Shown here piece by piece: positions 15,672-24,543 of a DNA stretch of 64,000 bases. The stretch covers positions 930,001 through 994,000 of the forward strand of contig NZ_WOXS01000002.1 in the NCBI RefSeq assembly GCF_009852415.1. Reading direction: 5' to 3'. The first letter of the stretch is position 1. Each line of letters begins with the position of its first letter. Below the pieces are notes generated by a model. It did not search any database, was not told the origin of the DNA, and worked only from the letters and a program-made list of their open reading frames with translations. Both the position numbers and the translations under genes were made by a program. Source of the stretch: Streptomyces sp. Tu 3180 (lineage in GTDB: Bacteria > Actinomycetota > Actinomycetes > Streptomycetales > Streptomycetaceae).

Positions 15672-15693
15672 ACCGGCCGGTCCCCGGGCCGGT
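15672..15693. terminator. Small bidirectional hairpin between convergent genes
   Basis: A 7-bp inverted repeat (ACCGGCC / GGCCGGT, 8-base loop) fills the 42-base gap between the convergent cNMP-binding and MFS genes. It may act as a shared terminator. Confidence 0.4.
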
Positions 15694-15694
15694 C

Positions 15695-17017
15695 TCACAC
15701 CCGGTGGCGGCGCAGCGCCGGCACCGCGGCGGCCAGGGCGAGCATCACGACGACGACCAGGATCCCGCCGCCGGCCACGGCCGTCCGGGGGCCGAAGGCC
15801 GAGCCCGCCGTGCCGTGCAGGACGTCGGCGAGCCGGGGGCCGCCCGCCACGACGACGGTGAAGACGCCCTGCATCCGGCCGCGCATCTCGTCGGTCGCGG
15901 CGGACAGCAGGATCGCCCCGCGGAACACCATCGAGACCATGTCGGCGACCCCGGCGACGGCGAGGAAGGCCACCGCGAGCCACAGGCTGTCGCTCAGTCC
16001 GAACCCCGTGACGGCGATGCCCCAGACCACCACCGCCCCGATGACCATCCAGCCGTGCCGACGGACCCGGGAGTACGCGCCGGAGAACAGTCCGCCGACC
16101 ACCGCGCCGACGGGGATCGCGGCGAACAGCAGCCCCAGCGCGAAGCCCTCGCCGTACGGGGCGAAGGTCTCGGAGGCGAGCTGCGGGAACAGGGCGCGGG
16201 GCATGCCGAGGACCATGGCGACGATGTCGGCGAGGAAGGACAGCAGCAGGACCGCGTGTCCGGATATGTAGCGGAAGCCCTCCACGATCCCGCGCAGGCC
16301 CGCGCTCCCGGCCTTCGCCGCCGTCAGGGGCGGCAGGGCGGGCAGGCGGTACACCGCCCACACCGTGACGCACAGGGCCAGGGCGTCGACGAGGTACAGC
16401 TCGGGCAGGCCGACGACGGGGATGAGCGCCCCGGCGAGCAGGGGTCCGGCGATCTGGCCGGTCTGCATGACGGTGGAGCCGAGGGCGTTGGCGGCGGGCA
16501 GTTCGTCCACGGGCACCAGCCGGGCGATGGAGGCGCTGCGGGCGGGCGCGTTCAGTCCCCAGAACGCCTGCTGGAGGGCGAGCAGGAGCATCAGCACGGC
16601 CACCGACTCCAGACCGGTGACGGCCTGGAGCCAGAACAGCAGCGAGGTGACGGCGATTCCGCTGTTGGTGATCAGCAGCAGTTTGCGGCGGTCCATGCTG
16701 TCGGCGATCGCCCCGCCCCACAGCGCGAAGACCACCAGCGGCAGCAGCCCGGCCAGGCTCGCGGCGCCGACCCAGGCGGAGGAGCCGGTGATGTCGTAGA
16801 TCTGCTTGGGCACGGCGACCGCCGTGAGCTGGCTGCCGACCGCCGTGACGGCGGTGGACGCCCACAGGCGGCGGTAGGCCGGGCGGCGCAGGGGGCGGGT
16901 GTCCATCGCCCAGCGGCGCCATCCGCGGCGCGGGGGTGTCCGGGGCTCCGGGCCGTCCGCCCGGGGTTCGGTACTGCTCTCGCTGATGTCCACGACCGTC
17001 CTGGTTGGTTTATGCAT
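15695..17017 (-). CDS. MFS transporter, EntS-like exporter
   Basis: A 440-residue protein with about 10-12 membrane helices and the MFS signature WGGAIADSMDRRKLL after helix 2. It matches the EntS/MFS_3 group of siderophore and drug exporters. The first 37 residues are an extended hydrophilic N-terminus, so an internal start is possible; the annotated ATG lies directly behind AGGAAG. No siderophore genes are nearby and the substrate is unknown. Regulation is not evident. It is separated from the LysE gene by 69 bases on the same strand. Confidence 0.8.
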   Translation of the reverse strand: MHKPTRTVVDISESSTEPRADGPEPRTPPRRGWRRWAMDTRPLRRPAYRRLWASTAVTAVGSQLTAVAVPKQIYDITGSSAWVGAASLAGLLPLVVFALWGGAIADSMDRRKLLLITNSGIAVTSLLFWLQAVTGLESVAVLMLLLALQQAFWGLNAPARSASIARLVPVDELPAANALGSTVMQTGQIAGPLLAGALIPVVGLPELYLVDALALCVTVWAVYRLPALPPLTAAKAGSAGLRGIVEGFRYISGHAVLLLSFLADIVAMVLGMPRALFPQLASETFAPYGEGFALGLLFAAIPVGAVVGGLFSGAYSRVRRHGWMVIGAVVVWGIAVTGFGLSDSLWLAVAFLAVAGVADMVSMVFRGAILLSAATDEMRGRMQGVFTVVVAGGPRLADVLHGTAGSAFGPRTAVAGGGILVVVVMLALAAAVPALRRHRV

Positions 17018-17086
17018 CTTCCTGGTCGGGGCTCAGTGTCGCAGCACCGGGCGCTCCCGGATTCCCGCCCCGGGTTCCGGGCCGGC

Positions 17087-17704
17087 TCAGCTCCCGGCGA
17101 TGAGGGTGACACCGAGGACGATCATGGTGGTGGCGACCAGGGCGTCCAGGACGCGCCAGGCGGCCGGCCGGGCCAGGAAACGGCTCAGCAGACGGGCGCC
17201 GAACCCGAGCGCGGCGAACCAGCAGACGCTGGCCAGCACCGCGCCGAGGCCGAAGGTCCAGCGCAGCGGGCCGTGGTCGGCGGCGACCGAGCCCAGCAGG
17301 AACACCGTGTCGAGGTAGACGTGCGGATTGAGCCAGGTCATCGCGAGGCAGGTGAGCACGGCCCGGCGGCGCGACCGCGCGGACTCGCCCTCCGCCTCCA
17401 GCCCGGTCCCGGCCGGCCGGACGACCCGGCGGGCGGCCAGGGCGCCGTAGCCGAGCAGGAACGCGCCGCCGATCCAGCCGACCGCCGTCAGCGCGCCGGG
17501 CCACGCCACGACCACCGCGCCGACCCCGCCGACGCCCAGGGCGATGAGCGCCGCGTCGGACAGCGCGCAGATGCCGACGACGGCGAGCACGGCGTCGCGG
17601 CGGATGCCCTGGCGCAGCACGAAGGCGTTCTGGGCGCCGATGGCGACGATGAGGGAGAGGCCGGTGCCGAAACCGGCGGCGGCGGTGGTGAGGGTGCTGT
17701 TCAC
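17087..17704 (-). CDS. LysE/ArgO-family amino acid exporter
   Basis: A 205-residue inner membrane protein with six predicted helices. The family opening GLSLIVAIGAQNAFVLRQGI is near-identical to LysE/ArgO exporters, and TWLNPHVYLDTVFLLG is the conserved central motif. It exports lysine and/or arginine when internal levels rise. It is transcribed away from a LysR-type regulator starting at 17775, with a palindrome in the 70-base gap. This is the usual lysE-lysG arrangement. Confidence 0.88.
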   Translation of the reverse strand: MNSTLTTAAAGFGTGLSLIVAIGAQNAFVLRQGIRRDAVLAVVGICALSDAALIALGVGGVGAVVVAWPGALTAVGWIGGAFLLGYGALAARRVVRPAGTGLEAEGESARSRRRAVLTCLAMTWLNPHVYLDTVFLLGSVAADHGPLRWTFGLGAVLASVCWFAALGFGARLLSRFLARPAAWRVLDALVATTMIVLGVTLIAGS

Positions 17705-17741
17705 GACGAGGACGCTACGGGCCGCACCACCGTGCAGTACA

Positions 17742-17767
17742 GCTAAGGATTCTTACGTACCCTTAGC
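17742..17767. promoter_or_regulatory. Inverted repeat, probable LysG operator
   Basis: GCTAAGG (17742-17748) and CCTTAGC (17761-17767) are exact inverted repeats 12 bases apart. They lie in the divergent gap between lysE and its LysR-type regulator. LysR-type proteins bind such dyads between divergent genes. The right arm ends only 5-8 bases before the regulator start, so binding could also block the regulator itself. Confidence 0.6.
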
Positions 17768-17774
17768 CCTCGTG

Positions 17775-18671
17775 ATGACGGATCTTCCCCTGGACCAGGT
17801 GCGGACCCTGCTCGCGGTGGTGGACGAGGGGACGTTCGAAGCGGCGGCCGCCGCCCTCCACGTGACGCCCTCGGCGGTGAGCCAGCGGGTGAAGGCGCTG
17901 GAACAGCGCACGGGGCGGGTGCTGCTGCTGCGCACCAGACCGGTGCGCCCGACCGGGTCGGGCGAGGTGCTGGTGCGGCTGGCCCGCCAGGTGGCCCGGC
18001 TGGAACGGGACGCGTACGCCGAGCTGGGGCTGAGCGGGGCCGGGGAGCCGACCCGGGTGTCGGTGGCGGTGAACGCGGACTCGCTGGCGACCTGGTTCCT
18101 CGGGGCCCTGACCCGTGTGCCGCCCGAGGCGCGGCTCTGCTTCGAACTGCGCCGGGAGGACGAGGCCCACACGGCGGCCCTGCTGCGGGAGGGGACGGTG
18201 ATGGCCGCGGTGACCTCGTCGCCGGACGCGGTGCCGGGGTGCTCCGTGCGGTACCTGGGGCGGATGCGCTATCTCCCCGTGGCGGAACCGGGGTTCGCCG
18301 CACGGCATCTCGCCGGGCCGCTGCGGGAGGTGCTGCCGCCCGCGCCCGTGGTGGTGTTCGACCGGAAGGACGACTTCCAGGACGGCTTCGTCCGCCGGCT
18401 CACCCGCGGACGTGCCGAGGCGGGCCCGCTGCGTCACTACGTCCCGACGTCGGAGGGCTTCGTCGAGTCCGTCGCCGCGGGCCTGGGCTGGGGCATGGTC
18501 CCCGAGGCCCAGGCCGGCCCGCTCCTGCGCACCGGCCGCCTCACGGTCTTCGCCCCGGACCGCGCGGTCGACGTCCCCCTGCACTGGCAGCAGTGGAAGC
18601 TCGACTCCCCCGCCCTGGCGACGGTGGCCGGCACGGTCGCGGCGGCGGCGCGGGAGGCCCTGCGGGGCTGA
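17775..18671 (+). CDS. LysR-family regulator, ArgP/LysG type
   Basis: A 298-residue LysR-type regulator. The N-terminal winged HTH reads LDQVRTLLAVVDEGTFEAAA, AVSQRVKALEQRTGRVLL. The C-terminal effector domain contains WFLGALTRVP and GWGMVPEAQ. ArgP/LysG proteins activate the exporter gene in response to lysine or arginine. ATG 17775 or GTG 17772 is the start. No ribosome site precedes either, so the message may be leaderless. It is divergent from lysE with the shared operator at 17742-17767. Confidence 0.85.
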   Translation: MTDLPLDQVRTLLAVVDEGTFEAAAAALHVTPSAVSQRVKALEQRTGRVLLLRTRPVRPTGSGEVLVRLARQVARLERDAYAELGLSGAGEPTRVSVAVNADSLATWFLGALTRVPPEARLCFELRREDEAHTAALLREGTVMAAVTSSPDAVPGCSVRYLGRMRYLPVAEPGFAARHLAGPLREVLPPAPVVVFDRKDDFQDGFVRRLTRGRAEAGPLRHYVPTSEGFVESVAAGLGWGMVPEAQAGPLLRTGRLTVFAPDRAVDVPLHWQQWKLDSPALATVAGTVAAAAREALRG

Positions 18672-18704
18672 ACCCTCGTTCGGACCGGGGCGGACCGGGG
18701 CGGA

Positions 18705-19424
18705 TCAGGCCGGACCGGGGGTCGCGTGCGGTCCGAGCCGGGCCTCGGCGCTGTCCAGGAGCATGTCCAACGCCGTCGGGTAGGCACTGGTGACCATCCG
18801 GGCGGCCAGGAGCGGGGCCGCTTCGGCGATGCGGGGGTGGGTGGCGGCGGGGAGGCGGGCGTAGGTCGAGCGCCACATGTCCTCGTCGGCCCGCCGCGAG
18901 GCGCTGGGCAGGGCCAGGGACGCGGCGTCGAGGGCGGCGAAGGCCAGGGTGGTGTCGATGAAGGCGTGGTAGACGCGGACCGTCTCCGGCAGGGGGAAGC
19001 CCGCGGAGCGGAGCACGTCGAGCACCGCCTCGTCGGCCGCCAGTTCGTTCGCGCGGCCGGAGACGCGGCTCGCGGTGAGGACCGCCGCCTGCGGGTGGGA
19101 CAGGTAGGCCGTGTGGATGCGCAGCCCGACGGCCCGCAGGTCGGCGCGCCACCGTCCCGTGGGGCGCCAGCCGTGCAGCGCCCGGCCGATGAGCGCGTCA
19201 CCGAGGGCGAGGATCAGCTCGTCCATCCCGCGGAAGTAGCGGTACAGGGTGCTCGGGTCGCAGTCCAGGGCGAGGCCCAGACGACGGGCGGTCAGCCCCG
19301 CGCCGCCGTGCTCGCGCAGCAGCCGCAGCGCGGTCTCGACGATCAGCGTCTCGGACAGGACGCGGCCGCTCCTGGTGGGCCGGCGGCGCCGGCGCCGCTC
19401 CTCGGGGACCACGGGTTTCGGCAT
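18705..19424 (-). CDS. TetR-family regulator
   Basis: A 239-residue regulator. A basic N-terminal arm (PEERRRRRRPTRSGR) precedes the HTH (LTARRLGLALDCDPSTLYRYFRG). The C-terminal domain resembles the TetR class with a C-terminal TetR_C_1 fold. ATG 19424 has AAGGAG about 7 bases upstream. It is divergent from the saccharopine dehydrogenase-like gene with 138 bases between, so it probably controls that gene and itself. Its ligand is unknown. Confidence 0.82.
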   Translation of the reverse strand: MPKPVVPEERRRRRRPTRSGRVLSETLIVETALRLLREHGGAGLTARRLGLALDCDPSTLYRYFRGMDELILALGDALIGRALHGWRPTGRWRADLRAVGLRIHTAYLSHPQAAVLTASRVSGRANELAADEAVLDVLRSAGFPLPETVRVYHAFIDTTLAFAALDAASLALPSASRRADEDMWRSTYARLPAATHPRIAEAAPLLAARMVTSAYPTALDMLLDSAEARLGPHATPGPA

Positions 19425-19461
19425 CGCCGTCTCCTTCCGCCGGGGTCTTATGCCAACGCCA

Positions 19462-19491
19462 TTGACCTTACGTCGGCGCGGGGCGTTGTAT
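19462..19491 (+). promoter_or_regulatory. Possible housekeeping promoter for the dehydrogenase gene
   Basis: TTGACC at 19462-19467 and TTGTAT at 19486-19491 are 18 bases apart. This resembles a SigHrdB-type promoter with a weak -10. It lies about 70 bases before ATG 19563, in the gap shared with the TetR gene. Confidence 0.35.
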
Positions 19492-19562
19492 CTCCGGCCA
19501 GGGGCCCCCGACACATCCGCCGTCCACGAGGACGGACCCGAGGAGAAAGGGAGTGCTTCGTC

Positions 19563-20783
19563 ATGCGTGTACTGCTCGTGGGAGCGGGTGGAGTGGGAAC
19601 CGCCGTCACCCGGATCGCGGCCCGGCGGCCGTTCTTCGACCTGATGGTCGTGGCCGACCGCGCCCCGGCCCGGGCCGGGGCGGCGGTCGCGGCCCTCGGC
19701 GGGGACGGCGCCCGCTTCCGCGCCGAACGCGTGGACGCCGGCGACGAGGCGCAGGTGACCGCGCTGCTCGAGCGGCACGGCTGCGACGTCCTGCTCAACG
19801 CCACCGATCCCCGGTTCGTGATGCCGCTGTTCGGTGCCGCGCGCGTCGCCGGCGCCACCTATGTCGACATGGCGATGTCCCTGTCCCGGCCGCACCCCGA
19901 GCGGCCGTACGAGGAGTGCGGGGTCAAGCTCGGCGACGAGCAGTTCGCGCAGGCCGACCGGTGGGCCGGGGCGGGCGCGCTGGCGCTGGTCGGCATGGGG
20001 GTGGAGCCCGGTCTGTCGGACGTCTTCGCCCGGTACGCCGCCGACGAACTCTTCGACGGCATCGAGGAGATCGGCGTCCGCGACGGCGCGAACCTCACGG
20101 TGGACGGCTACGGCTTCGCGCCGTCCTTCAGCATCTGGACCACCATCGAGGAGTGCCTGAACCCGCCCGTGGTGTACGAGGCGGGGCGCGGCTGGTTCAC
20201 CACCGAGCCCTTCAGCGAGCCGGAGGTCTTCGACTTCCCCGAGGGCATCGGCCCGGTGGAGTGCGTGAACGTCGAGCACGAGGAGGTGCTGCTCGTCCCG
20301 CGCTGGGTCGACGCGCGCCGCGTCACCTTCAAGTACGGCCTGGGCCGGGAGTTCGTCGACACCCTCCGGACGCTGCACCTGCTGGGCCTGGACCGCACCG
20401 AACCGGTGACCGTGCCCGGCCCCGCGGGCCCGGTGGAGGTCTCGCCCCGGGACGTGGTCGCCGCCTGTCTGCCCGACCCGGCGGCACTGGGCGACCGGAT
20501 GCGCGGCAAGACCTGCGCCGGCACCTGGGTGCGGGGCGTGAAGGACGGGGCGCCGCGGGAGGTGTACCTGTACCACGTGGTCGACAACGAGTGGTCCATG
20601 GCGGAGTACGGCTGCCAGGCCGTGGTCTGGCAGACCGCCGTCAATCCGGTCGTGGCCCTCGAACTGCTCGCCACCGGCGCCTGGTCCGGCACCGGGGTCC
20701 TCGGCCCGGAGGCGTTCCCGGCGAAGCCGTTCCTGGACCTGCTGACCGCCTACGGCTCACCCTGGGGCATGCGCGAGCAGTGA
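19563..20783 (+). CDS. Saccharopine dehydrogenase-like oxidoreductase
   Basis: A 406-residue enzyme with an N-terminal Rossmann fold (RVLLVGAGGVGTAVTRIAAR) and the saccharopine dehydrogenase C-terminal domain, including VGMGVEPGLSDVFARYA. Family members act on amino acids such as saccharopine or carboxynorspermidine using NAD(P). Here the substrate cannot be fixed. The nearest relatives in actinobacteria are stand-alone and annotated only to family. It is preceded by a divergent TetR regulator. Confidence 0.8.
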   Translation: MRVLLVGAGGVGTAVTRIAARRPFFDLMVVADRAPARAGAAVAALGGDGARFRAERVDAGDEAQVTALLERHGCDVLLNATDPRFVMPLFGAARVAGATYVDMAMSLSRPHPERPYEECGVKLGDEQFAQADRWAGAGALALVGMGVEPGLSDVFARYAADELFDGIEEIGVRDGANLTVDGYGFAPSFSIWTTIEECLNPPVVYEAGRGWFTTEPFSEPEVFDFPEGIGPVECVNVEHEEVLLVPRWVDARRVTFKYGLGREFVDTLRTLHLLGLDRTEPVTVPGPAGPVEVSPRDVVAACLPDPAALGDRMRGKTCAGTWVRGVKDGAPREVYLYHVVDNEWSMAEYGCQAVVWQTAVNPVVALELLATGAWSGTGVLGPEAFPAKPFLDLLTAYGSPWGMREQ

Positions 20784-20888
20784 CACCTCGCAACCGTTCC
20801 GCTGTTTCGCCGTGAGCCGACAGGTGACCCGATGAGGAGCAAGGCATCCAAAGGGTGCACATCCACTCCGATCGCAGGTGACTTTTCG

Positions 20889-21140
20889 ATGGACAACTGG
20901 CGAAACCGTGCGGCCTGCAGGACCGAGGACCCGGACCTCTTCTTCCCGATCGGCACCTCCGGACCGGCCCTGCTGCAGACGGAGCAGGCCAAGGCCGTGT
21001 GCCGCCGCTGCCCCGTGCAGGAGCAGTGTCTGCAGTGGGCGCTGGACACGAGTCAGTCCATCGGGGTGTGGGGCGGCACGAGCGAGACGGAACGGCGTGT
21101 GCTCAAGCGGCGCGCCGCCGCACGGCGCGGCTCCGGCTGA
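20889..21140 (+). CDS. WhiB-family iron-sulfur regulator, WblE/WhiB1-like
   Basis: An 83-residue WhiB-like protein. The four cluster cysteines are C10, C38, C41 and C47, and the GVWGG turn (59-63) precedes the basic C-terminal tail KRRAAARR. The start MDNWRNRAAC matches WblE/WhiB1, an essential actinobacterial 4Fe-4S protein that binds the principal sigma factor and responds to nitric oxide. ATG 20889 is preferred over ATG 20832, which would add 19 residues without family support. The symbol wblE is plausible but not certain. Confidence 0.85.
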   Translation: MDNWRNRAACRTEDPDLFFPIGTSGPALLQTEQAKAVCRRCPVQEQCLQWALDTSQSIGVWGGTSETERRVLKRRAAARRGSG

Positions 21141-21189
21141 CCCTCCTCCACCCCGGTGCGACGGCGGCCGGCCGCGGCCCCTCCGGCGA

Positions 21190-21639
21190 TCAGCGGCCGG
21201 TCCGGCGCAGTGGCCCCCAGGGCTGTTCCTGGCGGGCCACTTGCGTCTGCGCCTCGTCGATCACGCCGAGGTCGATCCAGCACAGCGGCCGGACGTCGGT
21301 GACCAGCGGCTCGTTGTCGGGGCCGCGGCCGGCCTCCCGGCCCTTGAGCACCCAGGGGCGTACGCCGTGGCCCTTCTCGTGCGGCAGGTGCGCGTAGTCG
21401 TGCAGCCTGCGGGCCACCCACAGTTCCACCGGGCGGTCCCTCCACCACTCCTCGACGTCGAGGGGGTTGGCGGACAGCCCCGGCATGGCCACTCCGGTCA
21501 GGTCGTCCTTGCTGGACACGGAGCGCAGGTCGGTCGCGGGCCCCCGGGACCAGCGCACGTACAGGCCCCGGTCGCGCTCGACCCGTGCCGTGAGCTCGGC
21601 GAGCGACTCCACCACCGGCAGATCGTCCGATGCACTCAT
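21190..21639 (-). CDS. DUF6098 family protein
   Basis: A 149-residue soluble protein matching DUF6098, an actinobacterial family of unknown role. Conserved stretches are LYVRWSRGPATD, GLSANPLDVEEWW and WVLKGREAGRGPDNEPLV. ATG 21639 has a strong GGGAGGTC ribosome site. A consensus SigB-type promoter lies 35 bases upstream (21698-21674), suggesting stress-induced expression. It converges with the WhiB-like gene. Confidence 0.75.
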   Translation of the reverse strand: MSASDDLPVVESLAELTARVERDRGLYVRWSRGPATDLRSVSSKDDLTGVAMPGLSANPLDVEEWWRDRPVELWVARRLHDYAHLPHEKGHGVRPWVLKGREAGRGPDNEPLVTDVRPLCWIDLGVIDEAQTQVARQEQPWGPLRRTGR

Positions 21640-21673
21640 GGATGACCTCCCTCCACGACGTCAGGCGGACGTA

Positions 21674-21698
21674 GTACCCGCCCGACACGATCGGAACC
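21674..21698 (-). promoter_or_regulatory. SigB-type promoter, GGTT-N15-GGGTAC
   Basis: On the minus strand GGTT (21698-21695) and GGGTAC (21679-21674) are 15 bases apart, a full match to GNNT-N14-16-GGGTAC. It lies 35 bases upstream of the DUF6098 start, giving a short leader with a good ribosome site. Confidence 0.6.
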
Positions 21699-21804
21699 GG
21701 GTCCTCCGCCCGCACGCGTCGGGGTCCGGCCCCGGGCGGTGCCCGCCGTGCCGGTCCCGGCGCACGGCAGTACGCTCGCCGGACACCACCGGAAGGGGCC
21801 GATC

Positions 21805-22155
21805 ATGAGCGTGCGCGTGCGCCGTGTCCACGAACCGCCCGAGCCGGACGACGGGGTCCGCGTCCTGGTCGACCGGTTGTGGCCGCGCGGCGTGTCGAAG
21901 GACGCGGCGCGGGTCGACGAGTGGCCCAAGGGCCTGACCCCGTCGACCGGGCTGCGCCGCTGGTACCACGCGGGCGAGGGATCGTACGAGGAGTTCCGCG
22001 AGCGTTACGAGGCGGAGCTGGCCGCTCCCGAGGCCGCCGGGCTGCTGGAGCGGGTGCGCGAGCTCGCCGGGAAGGGTCCCGTGACGCTGCTGACCGCGTC
22101 CAGGACACCGGAGCGCAGCCACGCCGGGGTACTGGCCCGCCTCCTCGAGGACTGA
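21805..22155 (+). CDS. DUF488 family protein
   Basis: A 116-residue protein of the DUF488 family (YeaO-like). Conserved motifs are VLVDRLWPRGVSKD near the start, WYHAGEGSYEEFRERY in the middle and VTLLTASRTPERSHAGVLA near the end. The biochemical role is not established. ATG 21805 follows GGAAGGGG. It converges with the FAD dehydrogenase gene, with 22 bases between the stops. Confidence 0.8.
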   Translation: MSVRVRRVHEPPEPDDGVRVLVDRLWPRGVSKDAARVDEWPKGLTPSTGLRRWYHAGEGSYEEFRERYEAELAAPEAAGLLERVRELAGKGPVTLLTASRTPERSHAGVLARLLED

Positions 22156-22177
22156 GGGGCGGGCCGCACCGCGTTCC

Positions 22178-23851
22178 CTACGCCGTCTGTCCGGCCGCCG
22201 CCCGCCCCGCCGCGCGGCCGGAGAAGAGGCAGCCGCCGAGGAAGGTGCCCTCGAGGGCGTTGTAGCCGTGGACGCCGCCGCCGCCGAAGCCCGCGACCTC
22301 GCCGGCCGCGTACAGCCCTTCGACCGGCCGGCCGTCGGCGCCGAGCGCGCGGGAGTCGAGATCGGTCTGGATGCCGCCGAGGGTCTTGCGGGTGAGGACG
22401 TGCAGCTTGACCCCGATCAGCGGGCCGGCCGCCGGGTCGAGGAGGCGGTGCGGCGCGGCGACGCGGCCGAGGCGGTCGCCGGGGTAGCGGCGGGCGTTGC
22501 GGATGCCCTGCACCTGGGCGTCCTTGCTGTACGCGTTGCCCATCTGGAGGTCCCGGGCCTCGATCTGGCGGCGGAGGCCGGCCGCGTCGAGCAGGGGCTC
22601 GTCGGTGAGCGCGTTCATCCTCTCGACCAGCTGCTCCAGGGTGGGGGCGGTCACGAAGTCCGCGCCGTTGCGCAGGAACGCGTCCACCGGTCCGGGGGCG
22701 CCCTTGCCCAGGACCCGTTCGCGCAGGAACCCGACCCGGTCCTTGGCGGTGATGTCGGGGTTCTGCTCGGAGCCCGACAGCGCGAACTCCTTCTCGATGA
22801 TCTTCCGGGTGAGGACGAACCAGGAGTGGTCGTACCCGGCGATGTCCTCGGTGGTGCGCAGGTGCTTCAGCGTGCCGAGGGTGTCGTAGCCGGGCAGGCA
22901 GGGCTCGGGCAGGCGGCGGCCGAGCGCGTCGAACCACATCGCGGACGGTCCGGGCAGGATGCGGATGCCGTGCCCGGGCCAGATCGGGTCCCAGTTGTGC
23001 AGGCCCTCGGTGTAGTGCCACATGCGGTCCCGGTTGACCAGCCGCGCGCCCGCGCGGGCGCTGATGTCGAGCATCCGCCCGTCGACGTAGGCCGGGACGC
23101 CCGTGACCATCTCGCGGGGCGGGGTGCCGAGCCGTTCGGGCCAGTGGCGGCGGACGATGTCGTGGTCGGCGCCGATGCCGCCGCTGGCGACGATCACGGC
23201 CTGGGCGGTGAGCTCGAACTCGCCGACCGCCTCGCGGCCGGAGGCGACACCGCGCGGTGCGTCGTCCTCGGCCAGCACGGCGCCGCGCACCCCGCGCGCG
23301 GCGCCGTCCTCGACGACCAGTTCGTCGACCCGGTGGCGGTGGTGGAAGGTGAGCAGTCCGTCGCGCGCGGCCTGCCGGGCGTACCGGACGAAGGGTTCGA
23401 CGACACCGGTTCCGGTGCCCCAGGCGATGTGGAAGCGGGGCACGGTGTTGCCGTGCCCGTCCGCGCGGAGGTCGCCGCGCTCGGCCCAGCCGACCGTGGG
23501 CAGGAACCCGATGCCGTGCCCTTCCAGCCAGGACCTCTTCTCCCCCGCCGCCCACTCGACGTAGGCCCGCGCCCAGCGCACCCCCCAGCTGTCCTCGTCG
23601 TCCAGCCGGTCGAAGCCCGCGCTGCCGCGCCAGTCGCTCCAGGCCAGGTCGAAGGAGTCCTTGATGCCCAGGCGCCGCTGCTCCGGGGAGCCGACGAGGA
23701 ACAGCCCGCCGAAGGACCAGAAGGCCTGGCCGCCGAGGTTGGCGGCGTTCTCCTGGTCGACCAGGGCGACCCTGCGGCCCCTGCTGGTCAGTTCGTGGGC
23801 CGCGACCAGGCCCGCGAGGCCCGCTCCGACGACGATGACGTCCGCATCCAT
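22178..23851 (-). CDS. FAD-binding dehydrogenase (fumarate reductase/KsdD-like)
   Basis: A 557-residue flavoprotein with an N-terminal FAD fold (VIVVGAGLAGLVAAHELTSR) and a C-terminal return segment (LYAAGEVAGFGGGGVHGYNA). It belongs to the FAD-binding 2 family with fumarate reductase and 3-ketosteroid dehydrogenases. It probably introduces or removes a double bond in an unknown substrate. It lies downstream of a TetR gene on the same strand with only 17 bases between, so the pair forms one operon likely controlled by the operators at 24544-24576. Confidence 0.78.
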   Translation of the reverse strand: MDADVIVVGAGLAGLVAAHELTSRGRRVALVDQENAANLGGQAFWSFGGLFLVGSPEQRRLGIKDSFDLAWSDWRGSAGFDRLDDEDSWGVRWARAYVEWAAGEKRSWLEGHGIGFLPTVGWAERGDLRADGHGNTVPRFHIAWGTGTGVVEPFVRYARQAARDGLLTFHHRHRVDELVVEDGAARGVRGAVLAEDDAPRGVASGREAVGEFELTAQAVIVASGGIGADHDIVRRHWPERLGTPPREMVTGVPAYVDGRMLDISARAGARLVNRDRMWHYTEGLHNWDPIWPGHGIRILPGPSAMWFDALGRRLPEPCLPGYDTLGTLKHLRTTEDIAGYDHSWFVLTRKIIEKEFALSGSEQNPDITAKDRVGFLRERVLGKGAPGPVDAFLRNGADFVTAPTLEQLVERMNALTDEPLLDAAGLRRQIEARDLQMGNAYSKDAQVQGIRNARRYPGDRLGRVAAPHRLLDPAAGPLIGVKLHVLTRKTLGGIQTDLDSRALGADGRPVEGLYAAGEVAGFGGGGVHGYNALEGTFLGGCLFSGRAAGRAAAGQTA

Positions 23852-23868
23852 GGCGAGAGGTCCCTTCC

Positions 23869-24510
23869 TCATCCGCGCCCGTGCGCGGCCGGCTCGGCAC
23901 TGCCGTCGGTGAGCAGCGCGGTCAGCAGTTGTTTCAGCCAGGCGCGGGCGCCCGCGACGTCCCGGTCCAGCAGCAGTCGGGTGGTGACGCCGTCGTACGC
24001 GGCGACCACGGCGTGCGCGGCGCCGTCCGCGTCGCCCAGCACGGCGGGCAGTTCGGTGTGCCCGCGGGCCCTGGCCAGCCGGTCCGCGACGGTCCGCCGC
24101 AGCCGGGCCCGGTGCTCCAGCAGTGTGCGCGCCACGTCCGGGTCGCGGGCGGCGTGCACCAGGAAGTCCGTCTTGACCAGCAGCCAGTCCCGGTCGAGCA
24201 GCAGCGCCTCGGTGACCCGGTCCACGGCGGCGGGCACGTCGAGGTCGGGGCCGTCCGCGGCCAGGGCCGCGGAGACCTGATCCGCGATCAGCTCGGCGCG
24301 CTCCGCGTACAGGGCGAAGAACAGCTCGTCCAGGCCGGCGAAGTTGGAGTAGAAGGCGCCCCGGGTGTAGCCGGCGGCCTCGCAGACCTCCTCGATCGAG
24401 ACGTGCCCGAACCCCTTGGCCGCGAACACGGAGAACGCCGCCCCGAGCAGGTTCGCGCGCGTGCGGGCACGGCGCCCGGTCACGCGCCCGGTCGTGCCGT
24501 CCGCCGCCAC
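23869..24510 (-). CDS. TetR-family regulator
   Basis: A 213-residue TetR regulator. HTH is FGHVSIEEVCEAAGYTRGAFYSNF, split across residues about 37-60, followed by the ligand domain. GTG 24510 is chosen because GGAGG lies 7 bases upstream; the frame is open further but unsupported. It heads an operon with the FAD dehydrogenase. Two copies of the dyad GATAC-N6-GTATC lie 34-66 bases upstream, consistent with autorepression. Confidence 0.82.
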   Translation of the reverse strand: MAADGTTGRVTGRRARTRANLLGAAFSVFAAKGFGHVSIEEVCEAAGYTRGAFYSNFAGLDELFFALYAERAELIADQVSAALAADGPDLDVPAAVDRVTEALLLDRDWLLVKTDFLVHAARDPDVARTLLEHRARLRRTVADRLARARGHTELPAVLGDADGAAHAVVAAYDGVTTRLLLDRDVAGARAWLKQLLTALLTDGSAEPAAHGRG

Positions 24511-24543
24511 GTCCGCCCCTCCGTCCTCCCGGTTCCTGCGTTC

